From: an uncultured Eubacteriales bacterium
GTDB lineage: Bacteria > Bacillota > Clostridia > Oscillospirales > UBA644
Assembly: GCA_934454405.1 (NCBI GenBank)
Contig: CAKSFN010000020.1
Span: 1-27,882, forward strand
Reading direction: 5' to 3'
DNA length: 27,882 bases
Shown: positions 7,623-15,117 of the stretch, one piece after another
How positions within the stretch are numbered: the first letter of the stretch is position 1
Layout of the letters: the number at the start of each line of letters is the position of its first letter
The notes under the pieces: model-generated
Databases searched by the model: none
Seen by the model: the letters and a program-made list of their open reading frames with translations, nothing else
What the model was told of the DNA's origin: nothing
Position numbers and translations under genes: made by a program

Positions 7623-8477
7623 ATGTATAAAATAGTAACAAAGAAAAGCCTCAATCCCACCGTTACACTTATGGAGATAGAAGCCCCTCTTGTTGCCGCA
7701 AAGGCAAAGCCGGGACAGTTCATCATTCTGCGTGTCGATGAGGACGGCGAAAGAATTCCGCTCACCGTTGCGGGTTATGACCGTGCGCGCGGAACGATTA
7801 AAATAATTTTCCAGATTGTCGGTGCGACAACCGCAAAACTCAACCATAAAAACGAGGGTGAGTGTATTCAGGACTTTGTGGGACCTCTCGGCGTCCCCAC
7901 AAAAGTTGACGGACTGAAAAAGGTATGTATCGTCGGCGGCGGTGTCGGCTGTGCAATCGCGCTTCCCATAGCGGAAGAACTTCATGCGGCAGGCTGCGAT
8001 GTTACCGCAATAATAGGTTTCCGCTCCAAAGACCTTTTGATTCTTGAAGATGAATTTCGCGCGGCATCCGAAAAACTTGTCGTTATGACGGATGACGGTT
8101 CATACGGCCGCCAAGGCAATGTCTGCGTTCCTCTGAACGAAATGTTTGAAGCGGGCGAGAAGTTTGACGAAGTTATAACGATAGGTCCGCTTATTATGAT
8201 GAAATTCGTTGTTGCCGCGACCAAACCGACGGGGATCCCGTGCACGGTTTCCATGAACCCGATAATGATAGACGGAACGGGAATGTGCGGCGGCTGCCGT
8301 CTGACGCTTCACCGCGACGGCGAACGCATTACCAAATTTGCCTGCGTTGACGGCCCCGACTTCAACGGTTACGAGGTCGATTTTGACGAGGCAATGTCCC
8401 GCGGCGCGATGTACCGCGATTTTGAACGCCACGCTTATGAAGAGACGTGCAATCTGTTTCGTAAGGAGGTTAAATAA
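7623..8477 (+). CDS. nfnA: NfnA: ferredoxin-NADP+ oxidoreductase small subunit (FAD/[2Fe-2S])
   Basis: This protein of about 284 residues is the small subunit of the electron-bifurcating NADH-dependent reduced ferredoxin:NADP+ oxidoreductase. It is related to dihydroorotate dehydrogenase electron-transfer and sulfide dehydrogenase subunits. The sequence shows a flavin-binding N-terminal barrel (KPGQFIILR, then ERIPLT), an NAD-binding fold (VCIVGGGVGCAIALPIAEEL) and a C-terminal cluster motif GMCGGC with a later FACVDGPDF for [2Fe-2S]. ATG 7623 is chosen because AAAGGA lies 8 bases upstream and the promoter lies downstream of the longer frame's start at 7503. nfnB begins two bases after its stop. 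The pair would couple NADPH formation to NADH and reduced ferredoxin in the cytosol. In isolation it could be taken for PyrK, but the nfnB neighbour settles it. Confidence 0.9.
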   Translation: MYKIVTKKSLNPTVTLMEIEAPLVAAKAKPGQFIILRVDEDGERIPLTVAGYDRARGTIKIIFQIVGATTAKLNHKNEGECIQDFVGPLGVPTKVDGLKKVCIVGGGVGCAIALPIAEELHAAGCDVTAIIGFRSKDLLILEDEFRAASEKLVVMTDDGSYGRQGNVCVPLNEMFEAGEKFDEVITIGPLIMMKFVVAATKPTGIPCTVSMNPIMIDGTGMCGGCRLTLHRDGERITKFACVDGPDFNGYEVDFDEAMSRGAMYRDFERHAYEETCNLFRKEVK

Positions 8478-8479
8478 CC

Positions 8480-9895
8480 ATGCCGAATATGAGTTTGAAA
8501 AAGAATCCTATGCCGTCGCAGGAACCCTCTGTTCGCGCGCACAATTTTGATGAAGTCGCCACGGGTTATTCGGCAGAGACGGCAGTTGACGAAGCGCTTC
8601 GCTGCCTCGGCTGCAAAAATATGCCCTGTGTTTCGGGTTGCCCCGTAAATATTCATATCCCCGATTTTATCGCAAAGGTAAAAGACGGAGATTTTGAGGG
8701 CGCATATCAGATAATTCACAAGACCTCTTCGCTTCCCGCGGTTTGCGGCAGAGTATGTCCGCAGGAGACCCAATGCGAAGCCAAATGTGTCCGCGGAATC
8801 AAAGGCGAGCCTGTCGGTATAGGCAGACTTGAACGCTTTGTTGCCGATTGGCATAACGCGCACAGCGACGCTGTTCCCGAAGTCGCTCCCTCGAACGGAC
8901 ACCGTGTTGCCGTTGTCGGCTCCGGTCCCTCCGGGCTTACCTGCGCGGGAGATCTTGCGAAAAAAGGCTATAAAGTAACCGTTTTTGAAGCGTTGCATAC
9001 CGCAGGCGGCGTACTTGTTTACGGTATTCCCGAATTCCGTCTGCCGAAAGCCATCGTCCGCAAAGAGGTCGATAACCTTGTTGCTATGGGCGTTGACGTC
9101 GAAACAAATGTCGTAATCGGCAAAACGCTTACCGTTGACGAACTTTTCGAGCAGGGCTTTGAAGCCGTATTTATCGGGTCGGGCGCGGGACTTCCGAACT
9201 TTATGGGAATCCCCGGTGAGTCATATAAAGGCGTATACTCCGCCAATGAGTTCTTAACACGTTCCAACCTTATGAAGGCTTATCGCGAAGATCCCGACAC
9301 GCCTATTATGAAAGGCGGCAAAGTAGCCGTTGTCGGCGGCGGTAATGTTGCCATGGACGCGGCTCGTACCGCTCTGCGTCTCGGCGCGGATAAAGTATAT
9401 ATTGTATATCGCCGTTCCATGGAAGAACTCCCCGCGCGTCGCGAAGAGGTGGAACACGCCGAAGAAGAGGAAATTGAGTTCCTGCTTCTGAACAACCCCG
9501 TTGAAATTCTCGGTTATGAGAATCCCGACGACCGCCGCGACCCCCGCAACGGCTTCGTAACGGGTATGAAGTGCATCAAGATGCAGCTCGGCGAACCCGA
9601 TGAGCGCGGACGCCGCCGTCCCGTTCCCATAGAGGGCAGCGAGTTCGTTCTCGATGTCGATACCGTTGTCATCTCCATCGGAACATCTCCCAACCCGCTT
9701 ATCAAGTCCACCACCGCGGGACTTGAAGTCAATAAGCGCGGAGGTATCATCGTTGAGGAAGATACCGGCGCAACGACCAAAGAGGGCGTTTATGCCGGCG
9801 GTGACGCCGTAACAGGCGCCGCGACCGTAATCTCCGCCATGGGCGCGGGCAAGACCGCAGCCAAGGCAATCGACGAGTACCTGTCGAACAAATAA
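8480..9895 (+). CDS. nfnB: NfnB: NADPH-binding large subunit (glutamate synthase small-chain-like)
   Basis: The 471-residue protein has the full layout of the NfnB / GltD-like family. An N-terminal pair of [4Fe-4S] motifs has Cys42, 45, 50, 54 (CLGCKNMPCVSGCP) and Cys89, 93, 99, 103 (CGRVCPQETQCEAKC). A FAD fold follows (VVGSGPSGLTCAGDLAKKG), then an NADPH fold (VAVVGGGNVAMDAARTALRLG). A C-terminal FAD segment (GVYAGGDAVTGAATVISAMG) ends the protein. With NfnA it forms the bifurcating transhydrogenase; bifurcation is thought to occur at the NfnB FAD. Databases often call it glutamate synthase (NADPH), but no large glutamate synthase chain is present here and NfnA precedes it by two bases, which points to Nfn. 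Confidence 0.9.
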   Translation: MPNMSLKKNPMPSQEPSVRAHNFDEVATGYSAETAVDEALRCLGCKNMPCVSGCPVNIHIPDFIAKVKDGDFEGAYQIIHKTSSLPAVCGRVCPQETQCEAKCVRGIKGEPVGIGRLERFVADWHNAHSDAVPEVAPSNGHRVAVVGSGPSGLTCAGDLAKKGYKVTVFEALHTAGGVLVYGIPEFRLPKAIVRKEVDNLVAMGVDVETNVVIGKTLTVDELFEQGFEAVFIGSGAGLPNFMGIPGESYKGVYSANEFLTRSNLMKAYREDPDTPIMKGGKVAVVGGGNVAMDAARTALRLGADKVYIVYRRSMEELPARREEVEHAEEEEIEFLLLNNPVEILGYENPDDRRDPRNGFVTGMKCIKMQLGEPDERGRRRPVPIEGSEFVLDVDTVVISIGTSPNPLIKSTTAGLEVNKRGGIIVEEDTGATTKEGVYAGGDAVTGAATVISAMGAGKTAAKAIDEYLSNK

Positions 9896-9915
9896 TTATT
9901 TATCAAAATGCAAAA

Positions 9916-9949
9916 GCAAGGGGCTGAATAATCAGCCCCTTGCGGTTTT
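9916..9949 (+). terminator. Terminator of nfnAB
   Basis: A perfect 12-bp stem GCAAGGGGCTGA / TCAGCCCCTTGC has an ATAA loop, followed by GGTTTT. It begins 21 bases after the nfnB stop. Confidence 0.85.
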
Positions 9950-9957
9950 CGGGAACG

Positions 9958-9990
9958 AAAAAAAATCACTTTGCGTCGCAAAGTGATTTT
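9958..9990 (-). terminator. Terminator of the tRNA-Pro gene
   Basis: Read on the - strand, a 13-bp perfect stem (AAAATCACTTTGC / GCAAAGTGATTTT) with a three-base loop runs into eight T residues. Its first base is the encoded A of the tRNA CCA end, so the mature tRNA and terminator share a base. Confidence 0.85.
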
Positions 9991-10065
9991 GGTCGGAGTG
10001 ACAGGGCTCGAACCTGCGGCCTCAACATCCCAAATGTCGCGCGCTACCAGCTGCGCCACACCCCG
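9990..10065 (-). tRNA. tRNA-Pro (anticodon TGG)
   Basis: A full cloverleaf can be folded by eye on the - strand. The acceptor CGGGGTG pairs with CACTCCG (one G-U). The D arm is GCGC/GCGC around AGCTGGTA. The anticodon stem is CGACA/TGTTG with loop TTTGGGA (anticodon UGG). The variable loop is AGGCC, and the T arm is GCAGG/CCTGT around TTCGAGC. Discriminator A is followed by an encoded CCA. It is flanked by a consensus promoter and a terminator, so it is an independent single-tRNA transcription unit. Confidence 0.93.
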
Positions 10066-10146
10066 ATTTATTTGATTTTTGAAAAGACGGCGCAAAAAGC
10101 GGCTTGCCCGGGAAGGGGAGAGAACGACGCTTTTTGATTTACGCTT

Positions 10147-10175
10147 ATTATAGCAAAATCGGCGGCAAATGTCAA
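10147..10175 (-). promoter_or_regulatory. Consensus promoter of tRNA-Pro
   Basis: On the - strand, TTGACA (10175-10170), a 17-base spacer and TATAAT (10152-10147) match the consensus perfectly. Transcription would start near 10140, giving a leader of about 75 bases that holds a 9-bp inverted repeat (10093-10101 with 10128-10136). Confidence 0.82.
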
Positions 10176-10236
10176 CTGCGGAAAGGCAACAATGTTGATT
10201 TAATCCAATTCACATATAAATATCGCATATATTTGT

Positions 10237-10265
10237 TTGTTATTTAACAATTTATATGATATAAT
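10237..10265 (+). promoter_or_regulatory. Promoter of the DUF3737-malY-EamA operon
   Basis: TTGTTA (10237-10242), a 17-base spacer and TATAAT (10260-10265) with extended -10 TG at 10257-10258. GAGGT precedes ATG 10323. It is divergent from the tRNA promoter. Confidence 0.72.
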
Positions 10266-10322
10266 AACTCTGTATGGGAATGATTTCCACGATTTCCGAA
10301 GCAAGAGATGAGGTAAAAAAGC

Positions 10323-11207
10323 ATGAGTGAAAAAAAAGAAATAGTTGCCGCCGTATATTCGGGCGAACGCCCGTTGTTCGGGGAGCATGATCTTATCATA
10401 AAAGATACGATATTCGATGTTGGAGAATCCCCGCTCAAAGAAAGCAAAAACATTGAACTCTACGGCAGTATGTTTAAGTGGAAATATCCGCTTTGGTATG
10501 CGGAAAACATTACGGTCGAAGATTCGACGTGGTTTGAAACGGGGCGCGCGGGAGTTTGGTATACAAACAATGTTTCCGTAAAAAACTGCGCGATAGAGGC
10601 TCCGAAAAATTTCCGCAGATGCAACGGCGTGACGCTTGAAAAAGTGTCTTTTTCCAACGCGGCGGAGACGCTTTGGAACTGTGATAACGTAAATGTTGCG
10701 AACGTCACCGCAAAAGGCGATTATTTTGCGATGAACAGCAAAAATATGACGGTTGACGGCTTGACGCTTTACGGAAACTATTCGTTTGACGGGGTTGAAA
10801 ACATTGTTGTCAAAAACTCCAAACTGCTTTCAAAAGACGCTTTTTGGAACAGTAAGAACGTTACGGTTTACGACTCTTTCATTTCGGGCGAATATCTCGG
10901 CTGGAATTCGGAAAATCTGACGCTCGTTAATTGCACGATTGAAAGCCTTCAAGGACTTTGTTATATTGATAACCTTGTTTTGAAAAACTGCAAATTACTG
11001 AATACGACGCTGGCTTTTGAGTATTCGACGAATATAAATGCGACGGTAAAGGGCGACATAACCAGTGTGTTCAATCCGTCGTCGGGCAGAATCGAGGCTG
11101 ACCGCATAGGCGAACTTATTATTCAGAAAGACCGCATCGATCCGACAAAAACGGAAATTGTCTGTTCCGATATCGCAAAGTTTTCGGATGCTGCGGAAAA
11201 CGGGTGA
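10323..11207 (+). CDS. DUF3737 family protein (right-handed beta-helix)
   Basis: The 294-residue protein is built from repeated strands of about 20 residues of the form N(I/V)-T-V-x-(D/N)-S/C (for example AENITVEDSTWF, NNVSVKNCAIE, KNMTVDGLTLY, ENIVVKNSKL, KNVTVYDSFI, ENLTLVNCTIE). This gives a regular ladder typical of a pectate-lyase-like parallel beta-helix. The start GERPLFG and the pattern of Trp and Asn rungs match DUF3737 proteins as I remember them. There is no signal peptide, so it is probably cytosolic. No enzymatic activity is established for the family and I see no obvious catalytic set. It is the first gene of a three-gene operon; the C-S lyase follows after six bases. Family assignment is likely, function unknown. 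Confidence 0.82.
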   Translation: MSEKKEIVAAVYSGERPLFGEHDLIIKDTIFDVGESPLKESKNIELYGSMFKWKYPLWYAENITVEDSTWFETGRAGVWYTNNVSVKNCAIEAPKNFRRCNGVTLEKVSFSNAAETLWNCDNVNVANVTAKGDYFAMNSKNMTVDGLTLYGNYSFDGVENIVVKNSKLLSKDAFWNSKNVTVYDSFISGEYLGWNSENLTLVNCTIESLQGLCYIDNLVLKNCKLLNTTLAFEYSTNINATVKGDITSVFNPSSGRIEADRIGELIIQKDRIDPTKTEIVCSDIAKFSDAAENG

Positions 11208-11213
11208 ACGGTG

Positions 11214-12380
11214 ATGAAATACGATTTTGATGAAATAATCGACAGAAAATGTACCGATTCGATAAAGTGGAACGTCGCTGACGGCGAGCTGCCGATGTGG
11301 GTCGCCGATATGGATTTCAAAACCGCGCCGTCGGTGCGAAAAGCGATTGAAGACCGCGCCGCGCACGGTATTTTCGGTTACGGAGACGTGACAGACGAAT
11401 GGTATCGCGCTTACGGCGATTGGTGGAAAAACCGTCATTCTTTTGAACTTCAAAAAGATTGGCTCATCTTTTGCACGGGCGTTGTTCCGGCTATATCTTC
11501 GATAGTGCGCAAACTGACCACTCCCGCCGAAAAGGTCGTTATACAAACGCCTGTTTACAATATATTTTTCAACAGTATTCTGAATAACGGCAGGCAGGTT
11601 TCCGAAAGCCCGCTGCGCTATGAAAACGGTGTGTATTCGTGCGATTTTGAAGCGCTTGAAGAAAAACTTTCAGACCCGCAGGCGTCGCTTATGATTCTTT
11701 GCAATCCGCACAATCCCGTCGGAAAGATTTGGAGCCGTGGAGAACTTGAACGGATAGGGAGCCTTTGCAAAAAGCATAATGTCACCGTTGTATCGGACGA
11801 GATTCATTGCGACCTGACCGACCCCGGGAAAGAATATATCCCGTTTGCTTCCGTAAACGAGACTTGCCGCGAAATAAGCGTGACTTGCATCGCGCCGACG
11901 AAAACCTTTAATATCGCAGGTATTCAGACAGCGGCTGTCAGTGTTCCGAATCCCGTTTTGCGCCATAAAGTTTGGCGCGGACTTAACACCGACGAAGTGG
12001 CTGAGCCGAACTCTTTCGCCGTCTGCGCGGCGGTCGCCGCATTCAACGGGGGCGGGGAATGGCTCGACGAGTTGAGAAAATACCTCTTTGAAAACAAAAA
12101 GACCGTTCGCGAATTTATTGCAAATCAAATCTCCTCATTGAAAGTCGTTCCGTCGGAAGCGACATATCTTTTGTGGATAGACTGTTCCTCTCTCGGTTGC
12201 AACTCACGCGAGTTCGCAAAGTTTCTGCGAAAAGAAACAGGGCTGTTCCTTTCAAACGGAGCGCAGTACGGCAGCGGCGGCGAAAACTTTTTGAGAATGA
12301 ACGTCGCATACCCGAGAAGCCGTGTCCTTGACGGTCTCGAAAGACTTAAACGCGGCGTTGACGCATATATGAATAAATAA
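11214..12380 (+). CDS. MalY/PatB-type pyridoxal phosphate C-S lyase (cystathionine beta-lyase-like)
   Basis: This class I fold-type aminotransferase relative has 388 residues from ATG 11214; GTG 11211 is an alternative first codon. The N-terminal signature of MalY/PatB proteins is present (YDFDEIIDRK, DSIKWN, LPMWVADMDFKTAP). Further family segments are GVVPAIS, QTPVYNIFF, CNPHNPVGKIW, VVSDEIHCDL and the PLP lysine in APTKTFNIAG (Lys about 230), followed by the C-terminal FLRMNVAYPR with the carboxylate-binding Arg. Members cleave cystathionine or cysteine conjugates to thiol, pyruvate and ammonia. Some E. coli and Bacillus members also act as regulators (MalY on MalT). It lies between DUF3737 and an EamA exporter. 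The operon could therefore process and move an amino acid or sulfur compound, which is inference. Confidence 0.88.
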   Translation: MKYDFDEIIDRKCTDSIKWNVADGELPMWVADMDFKTAPSVRKAIEDRAAHGIFGYGDVTDEWYRAYGDWWKNRHSFELQKDWLIFCTGVVPAISSIVRKLTTPAEKVVIQTPVYNIFFNSILNNGRQVSESPLRYENGVYSCDFEALEEKLSDPQASLMILCNPHNPVGKIWSRGELERIGSLCKKHNVTVVSDEIHCDLTDPGKEYIPFASVNETCREISVTCIAPTKTFNIAGIQTAAVSVPNPVLRHKVWRGLNTDEVAEPNSFAVCAAVAAFNGGGEWLDELRKYLFENKKTVREFIANQISSLKVVPSEATYLLWIDCSSLGCNSREFAKFLRKETGLFLSNGAQYGSGGENFLRMNVAYPRSRVLDGLERLKRGVDAYMNK

Positions 12381-12394
12381 AGAGGCGGCTTTTT

Positions 12395-13255
12395 ATGTGG
12401 ATAGTTCTTGCGTTTCTTTCCGCGCTGTTCGCAGGACTTACATCCATACTTGCAAAGTGCGGCATACGGAGGACCGATTCGACCGTTGCAACGGCGATAC
12501 GAACTGTCGTAGTTTTGATAATGGCGTTCTGTATGACGCTTATCGTCGGCTCAACCTGGCAGATAACCTCAATATCTCCGAAATCGTGGATATTTCTCGT
12601 CCTTTCGGGACTTGCGACGGGCGGTTCGTGGCTGTGCTATTTCAAAGCGTTGCAGCTCGGAGACGTCAACAAGGTTGTTCCGATAGATAAATCAAGTACG
12701 GTTTTAACGATAATTTTTGCCGCGGTTTTTCTGCGCGAACCCGTGTCATGGCTCGGTTGGCTCTGCGTTGTCGGCATCGCAGTCGGAACATATCTGATGA
12801 TTGAGAAAAAAGCCCGCACAGGCGGTGCAAAGAGCCGCGCTTGGCTTGTTTATGCGGCACTTTCGGCGGTGTTTGCCGCGTTGACTTCCATTCTCGGAAA
12901 AATCGGCATCGAAAACATTGAGTCGAATCTCGGCACAACCGTTCGCACCGCTGTTGTGCTGCTTGCCGCGTGGAGTATGGTTTTGGTTACGAAAAAAGGT
13001 TCGCAACTCAAAACGATACCGAAAAAAGAACTCGTTTTTATCTGTCTTTCCGGACTTGCGACGGGCGGCTCGTGGCTGTGCTGCTACAAAGCGCTTAAAG
13101 ACGGTCTTGCGTCGATTGTCGTTCCTATCGACAAACTCAGTATTCTTGTTACCGTCTCTTTTTCTTATATGGTTTTCCGCGAAAAACTGACGCTGAAATC
13201 CGCAATAGGGCTTCTTTTGATTGTTGCGGGAACGCTCGGTATGATATTTGTGTGA
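12395..13255 (+). CDS. EamA-family transporter (DMT superfamily)
   Basis: The 286-residue membrane protein has ten predicted helices in two EamA repeats. Each repeat begins with a FAxLTSILxKxGI segment (residues about 13-25 and 154-166) and contains LSGLATGGSWLC followed by VVPIDK. Proteins of this layout export amino acids, metabolites or drugs across the cytoplasmic membrane. The GG-rich motif and the Asp/Lys in VPIDK are shared by both halves. The two repeats are unusually alike even at DNA level (see findings). It starts 14 bases after the malY-like stop and ends just before a terminator. It is the last gene of the operon. The substrate cannot be read from sequence; a product of the C-S lyase is a reasonable guess. 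Confidence 0.87.
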   Translation: MWIVLAFLSALFAGLTSILAKCGIRRTDSTVATAIRTVVVLIMAFCMTLIVGSTWQITSISPKSWIFLVLSGLATGGSWLCYFKALQLGDVNKVVPIDKSSTVLTIIFAAVFLREPVSWLGWLCVVGIAVGTYLMIEKKARTGGAKSRAWLVYAALSAVFAALTSILGKIGIENIESNLGTTVRTAVVLLAAWSMVLVTKKGSQLKTIPKKELVFICLSGLATGGSWLCCYKALKDGLASIVVPIDKLSILVTVSFSYMVFREKLTLKSAIGLLLIVAGTLGMIFV

Positions 13256-13281
13256 TATTGCATCAAATGAATAAGACAAGA

Positions 13282-13309
13282 AAAACGCTTCCCGGCAGGG
13301 AAGCGTTTT
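13282..13309. terminator. Bidirectional terminator between convergent genes
   Basis: A perfect 12-bp stem AAAACGCTTCCC / GGGAAGCGTTTT with a GGCA loop has A-run and T-run on its two sides. It can serve the EamA gene on + and the 13327-14028 gene on -. Confidence 0.85.
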
Positions 13310-13326
13310 CGTATATGCTAAGTCTT

Positions 13327-14028
13327 TTACTCTTCGCGGGCAAGGTCCATTGTCTCGTTAAGTTCCCGAGAGAAATTTTCCATTTCGCACGCGAGTTCTT
13401 CGAAATATGCCTGACGACCGATAAGATATTGATATTCCGAGCGTTGTATCAATTTATTCTTTCGCGTGCTTCTTGCCATAATGAGTATGACGGCAAGGCA
13501 AATTGCCGCTATGCCGCCGAGCGCAAGCGTCAGAAAGTTCATGAGTTCCGTATACGAAAACCCGGTTTTTCCGAACAGGGTTTTGCCTTCGGGAAATTCA
13601 TATACAAAAGTCTGTTTAAAATTTTCAAGTTCCGCTTCCGTTTCGAATTTGTTGTATGTCAGAATATCTGTAAATCGGAAAAGATAAACAAGCCCCGCGC
13701 AGAAAAGCATAGCGATTATCATAATTATAATCACAGCCTTATGCGAATGCGGTTTTTTTGTCGCGTTTTTTCTGTATTCGCAGTACGAGATATTGTTTTC
13801 TGCGAACTTTTGTGCCAAGAACGCATCTTCCGCTTCTTCTTCCAGTTCCTTTTTCTGTTGGTTTTCGGGTATGGACAAATCTCTTGCGTAGAAAAGCCTT
13901 GTCAGGTTTCTGTCTTGGTCATATTCGCTGTTTTCAAGTATCCAGCCGAATCGTTCCATTCTTTCTCTTTTGATTTGAACGGCTTCGGCATTTGCAGGGG
14001 ATTGAAACAATACTTTTTCTTCTTTCAT
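13327..14028 (-). CDS. Membrane protein with two transmembrane helices, unknown function
   Basis: The 233-residue protein has an acidic and basic N-terminal cytoplasmic part of about 95 residues, with a Glu/Lys-rich segment (QQKKELEEEAEDAF) likely to be helical. Helix 1 lies at about 100-118 and helix 2 at about 175-194. The loop between them (about 55 residues) is probably external, and the basic C-terminal tail has a charged helix (YFEELACEMENFSRELNE). The N-terminal residues include RMERFGWILENSEY and LTRLFYARD. I do not recognise the family. GGAGGG lies 8 bases before ATG 14028. It follows the 14042-14911 gene by 13 bases, so the two form an operon and may work together. Confidence 0.72.
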   Translation of the reverse strand: MKEEKVLFQSPANAEAVQIKRERMERFGWILENSEYDQDRNLTRLFYARDLSIPENQQKKELEEEAEDAFLAQKFAENNISYCEYRKNATKKPHSHKAVIIIMIIAMLFCAGLVYLFRFTDILTYNKFETEAELENFKQTFVYEFPEGKTLFGKTGFSYTELMNFLTLALGGIAAICLAVILIMARSTRKNKLIQRSEYQYLIGRQAYFEELACEMENFSRELNETMDLAREE

Positions 14029-14041
14029 TTTCTTTCCCTCC

Positions 14042-14911
14042 TCAATTGACTCTTGTCGAATACGACTGTTCGCGTGTGCCTTCTTTAATGTAACTGCAAT
14101 GTTTGCAATATGTCATATAGTCGCTCATCACGGTTCCGTATTCCATGTCGTATTCGTCAACCACAACGGTTGCGTATATCGGCTTTGAAGATATTATCTG
14201 CGTGCGCCCGTCGGCATATCTGGCTACTGTTCTTTCTTCTCCGACTTTTTTTGTCTGCGTTTTGGTGACGTGTTCCATACCCTCTCTCTTTTTGCCATAT
14301 CTTGCAATGTTTTCTGTCACCACGCTGTCAAAACGTCCGCAAACCGGACAAGCTCTTCTTTGAAGTTTCGCGAGGTGCCGTGATGTTGAAAGGTAATAAA
14401 AGAATGGATAAAGCGCCGCACATACAAGCGGTTGAACCACACCGAGTTCGTCGGTTGTCATATTGTTAAAATCCTTAATGACAAATATCCACAGCGCGAC
14501 ATTTATGCCGACGCCTATTAAAAGCGACACGGGAATCATAGCGATAACTCTCTTATGATACGGTTCACCTTTGTGCCCTACCTCGCCGCGGTTAGCGCTC
14601 ACAAATTTTTTCAGGTTTTTTTTGGACATTATGCTTGCCGCGATCAAGGTGAACAACAGATAAATCGCGATAGCAATACAGCCTTTTGTTGTGTCTTTCA
14701 TCGACTTCGGAAGAGTAGTTGCGATAAAAGCCCATGCATAGCCGAGAACCGTGAACATAAGCGCAAAAACGATGATTGCTTCAGTCCATGCTTCGGTCAG
14801 TTCAAATCCGACTTTGCGTTTATAGTCGTTGACCTCCCGTTCATTCCATTGCTCGATGTTTTTCAGAAATCTGTTGGTTAAGCGGGTTTGCGAAGAAAGT
14901 TCGTTTGCCAT
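14042..14911 (-). CDS. Membrane protein with split CxxC zinc-ribbon-like tail, unknown function
   Basis: The 289-residue protein has a cytoplasmic start rich in charged residues, about four membrane helices (residues about 43-65, 77-93, 124-146 and 160-175) and a soluble C-terminal domain of about 100 residues. That domain carries CPVCGRF and, about 70 residues later, YCKHCSY: two CxxC pairs that together could bind one zinc or form a rubredoxin-like knuckle. Between them lie strands with repeated Thr/Lys/Tyr (TKTQTKKVGEERTVARYADGR). GGAGG precedes ATG 14911, and an extended -10 promoter lies upstream. It is the first gene of a two-gene operon. I do not recognise a named family and assign no function. 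Confidence 0.75.
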   Translation of the reverse strand: MANELSSQTRLTNRFLKNIEQWNEREVNDYKRKVGFELTEAWTEAIIVFALMFTVLGYAWAFIATTLPKSMKDTTKGCIAIAIYLLFTLIAASIMSKKNLKKFVSANRGEVGHKGEPYHKRVIAMIPVSLLIGVGINVALWIFVIKDFNNMTTDELGVVQPLVCAALYPFFYYLSTSRHLAKLQRRACPVCGRFDSVVTENIARYGKKREGMEHVTKTQTKKVGEERTVARYADGRTQIISSKPIYATVVVDEYDMEYGTVMSDYMTYCKHCSYIKEGTREQSYSTRVN

Positions 14912-14974
14912 TTTAGACCTCCTGTTTTTCTGATATAATATTTTTTAAATTAAAATGCATAGCTCCTTGAAATA

Positions 14975-15003
14975 ATTATATCATAATTATTAAAAAAAAG
15001 CAA
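14975..15003 (-). promoter_or_regulatory. Promoter of the 14911-13327 operon
   Basis: On the - strand, TTGCTT (15003-14998), a 17-base spacer and TATAAT (14980-14975) with extended -10 TG at 14983-14982. The leader is about 55 bases and AT-rich. Confidence 0.62.
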
Positions 15004-15068
15004 TACATTAAAGCAATATATTTTTATTTGAATGTTTCTGAGGGTATTTCCGTTAGGTCAACGCAAAC

Positions 15069-15104
15069 AAAAAATCGGAACCGACCATACGGTTCCGATT
15101 TTTT
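15069..15104 (-). terminator. Terminator of the ABC transporter operon
   Basis: A perfect 15-bp stem with A-tract on one arm and T-tract on the other (AAAAAATCGGAACCG and its complement) surrounds a six-base loop. It ends 14 bases past the stop codon of the second ABC gene. Confidence 0.9.
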
Positions 15105-15117
15105 ATATGAAAAGGTT

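Noticed and set aside
8480..9895. Glutamate synthase small chain (GltD)
   Set aside because: No large glutamate synthase gene is present, and the gene directly follows nfnA, which fits NfnB.
14585..14602. GGTTAGC followed by GCTC, resembling half of the iron-type operator
   Set aside because: The second arm is not complementary and the site is within a coding region.
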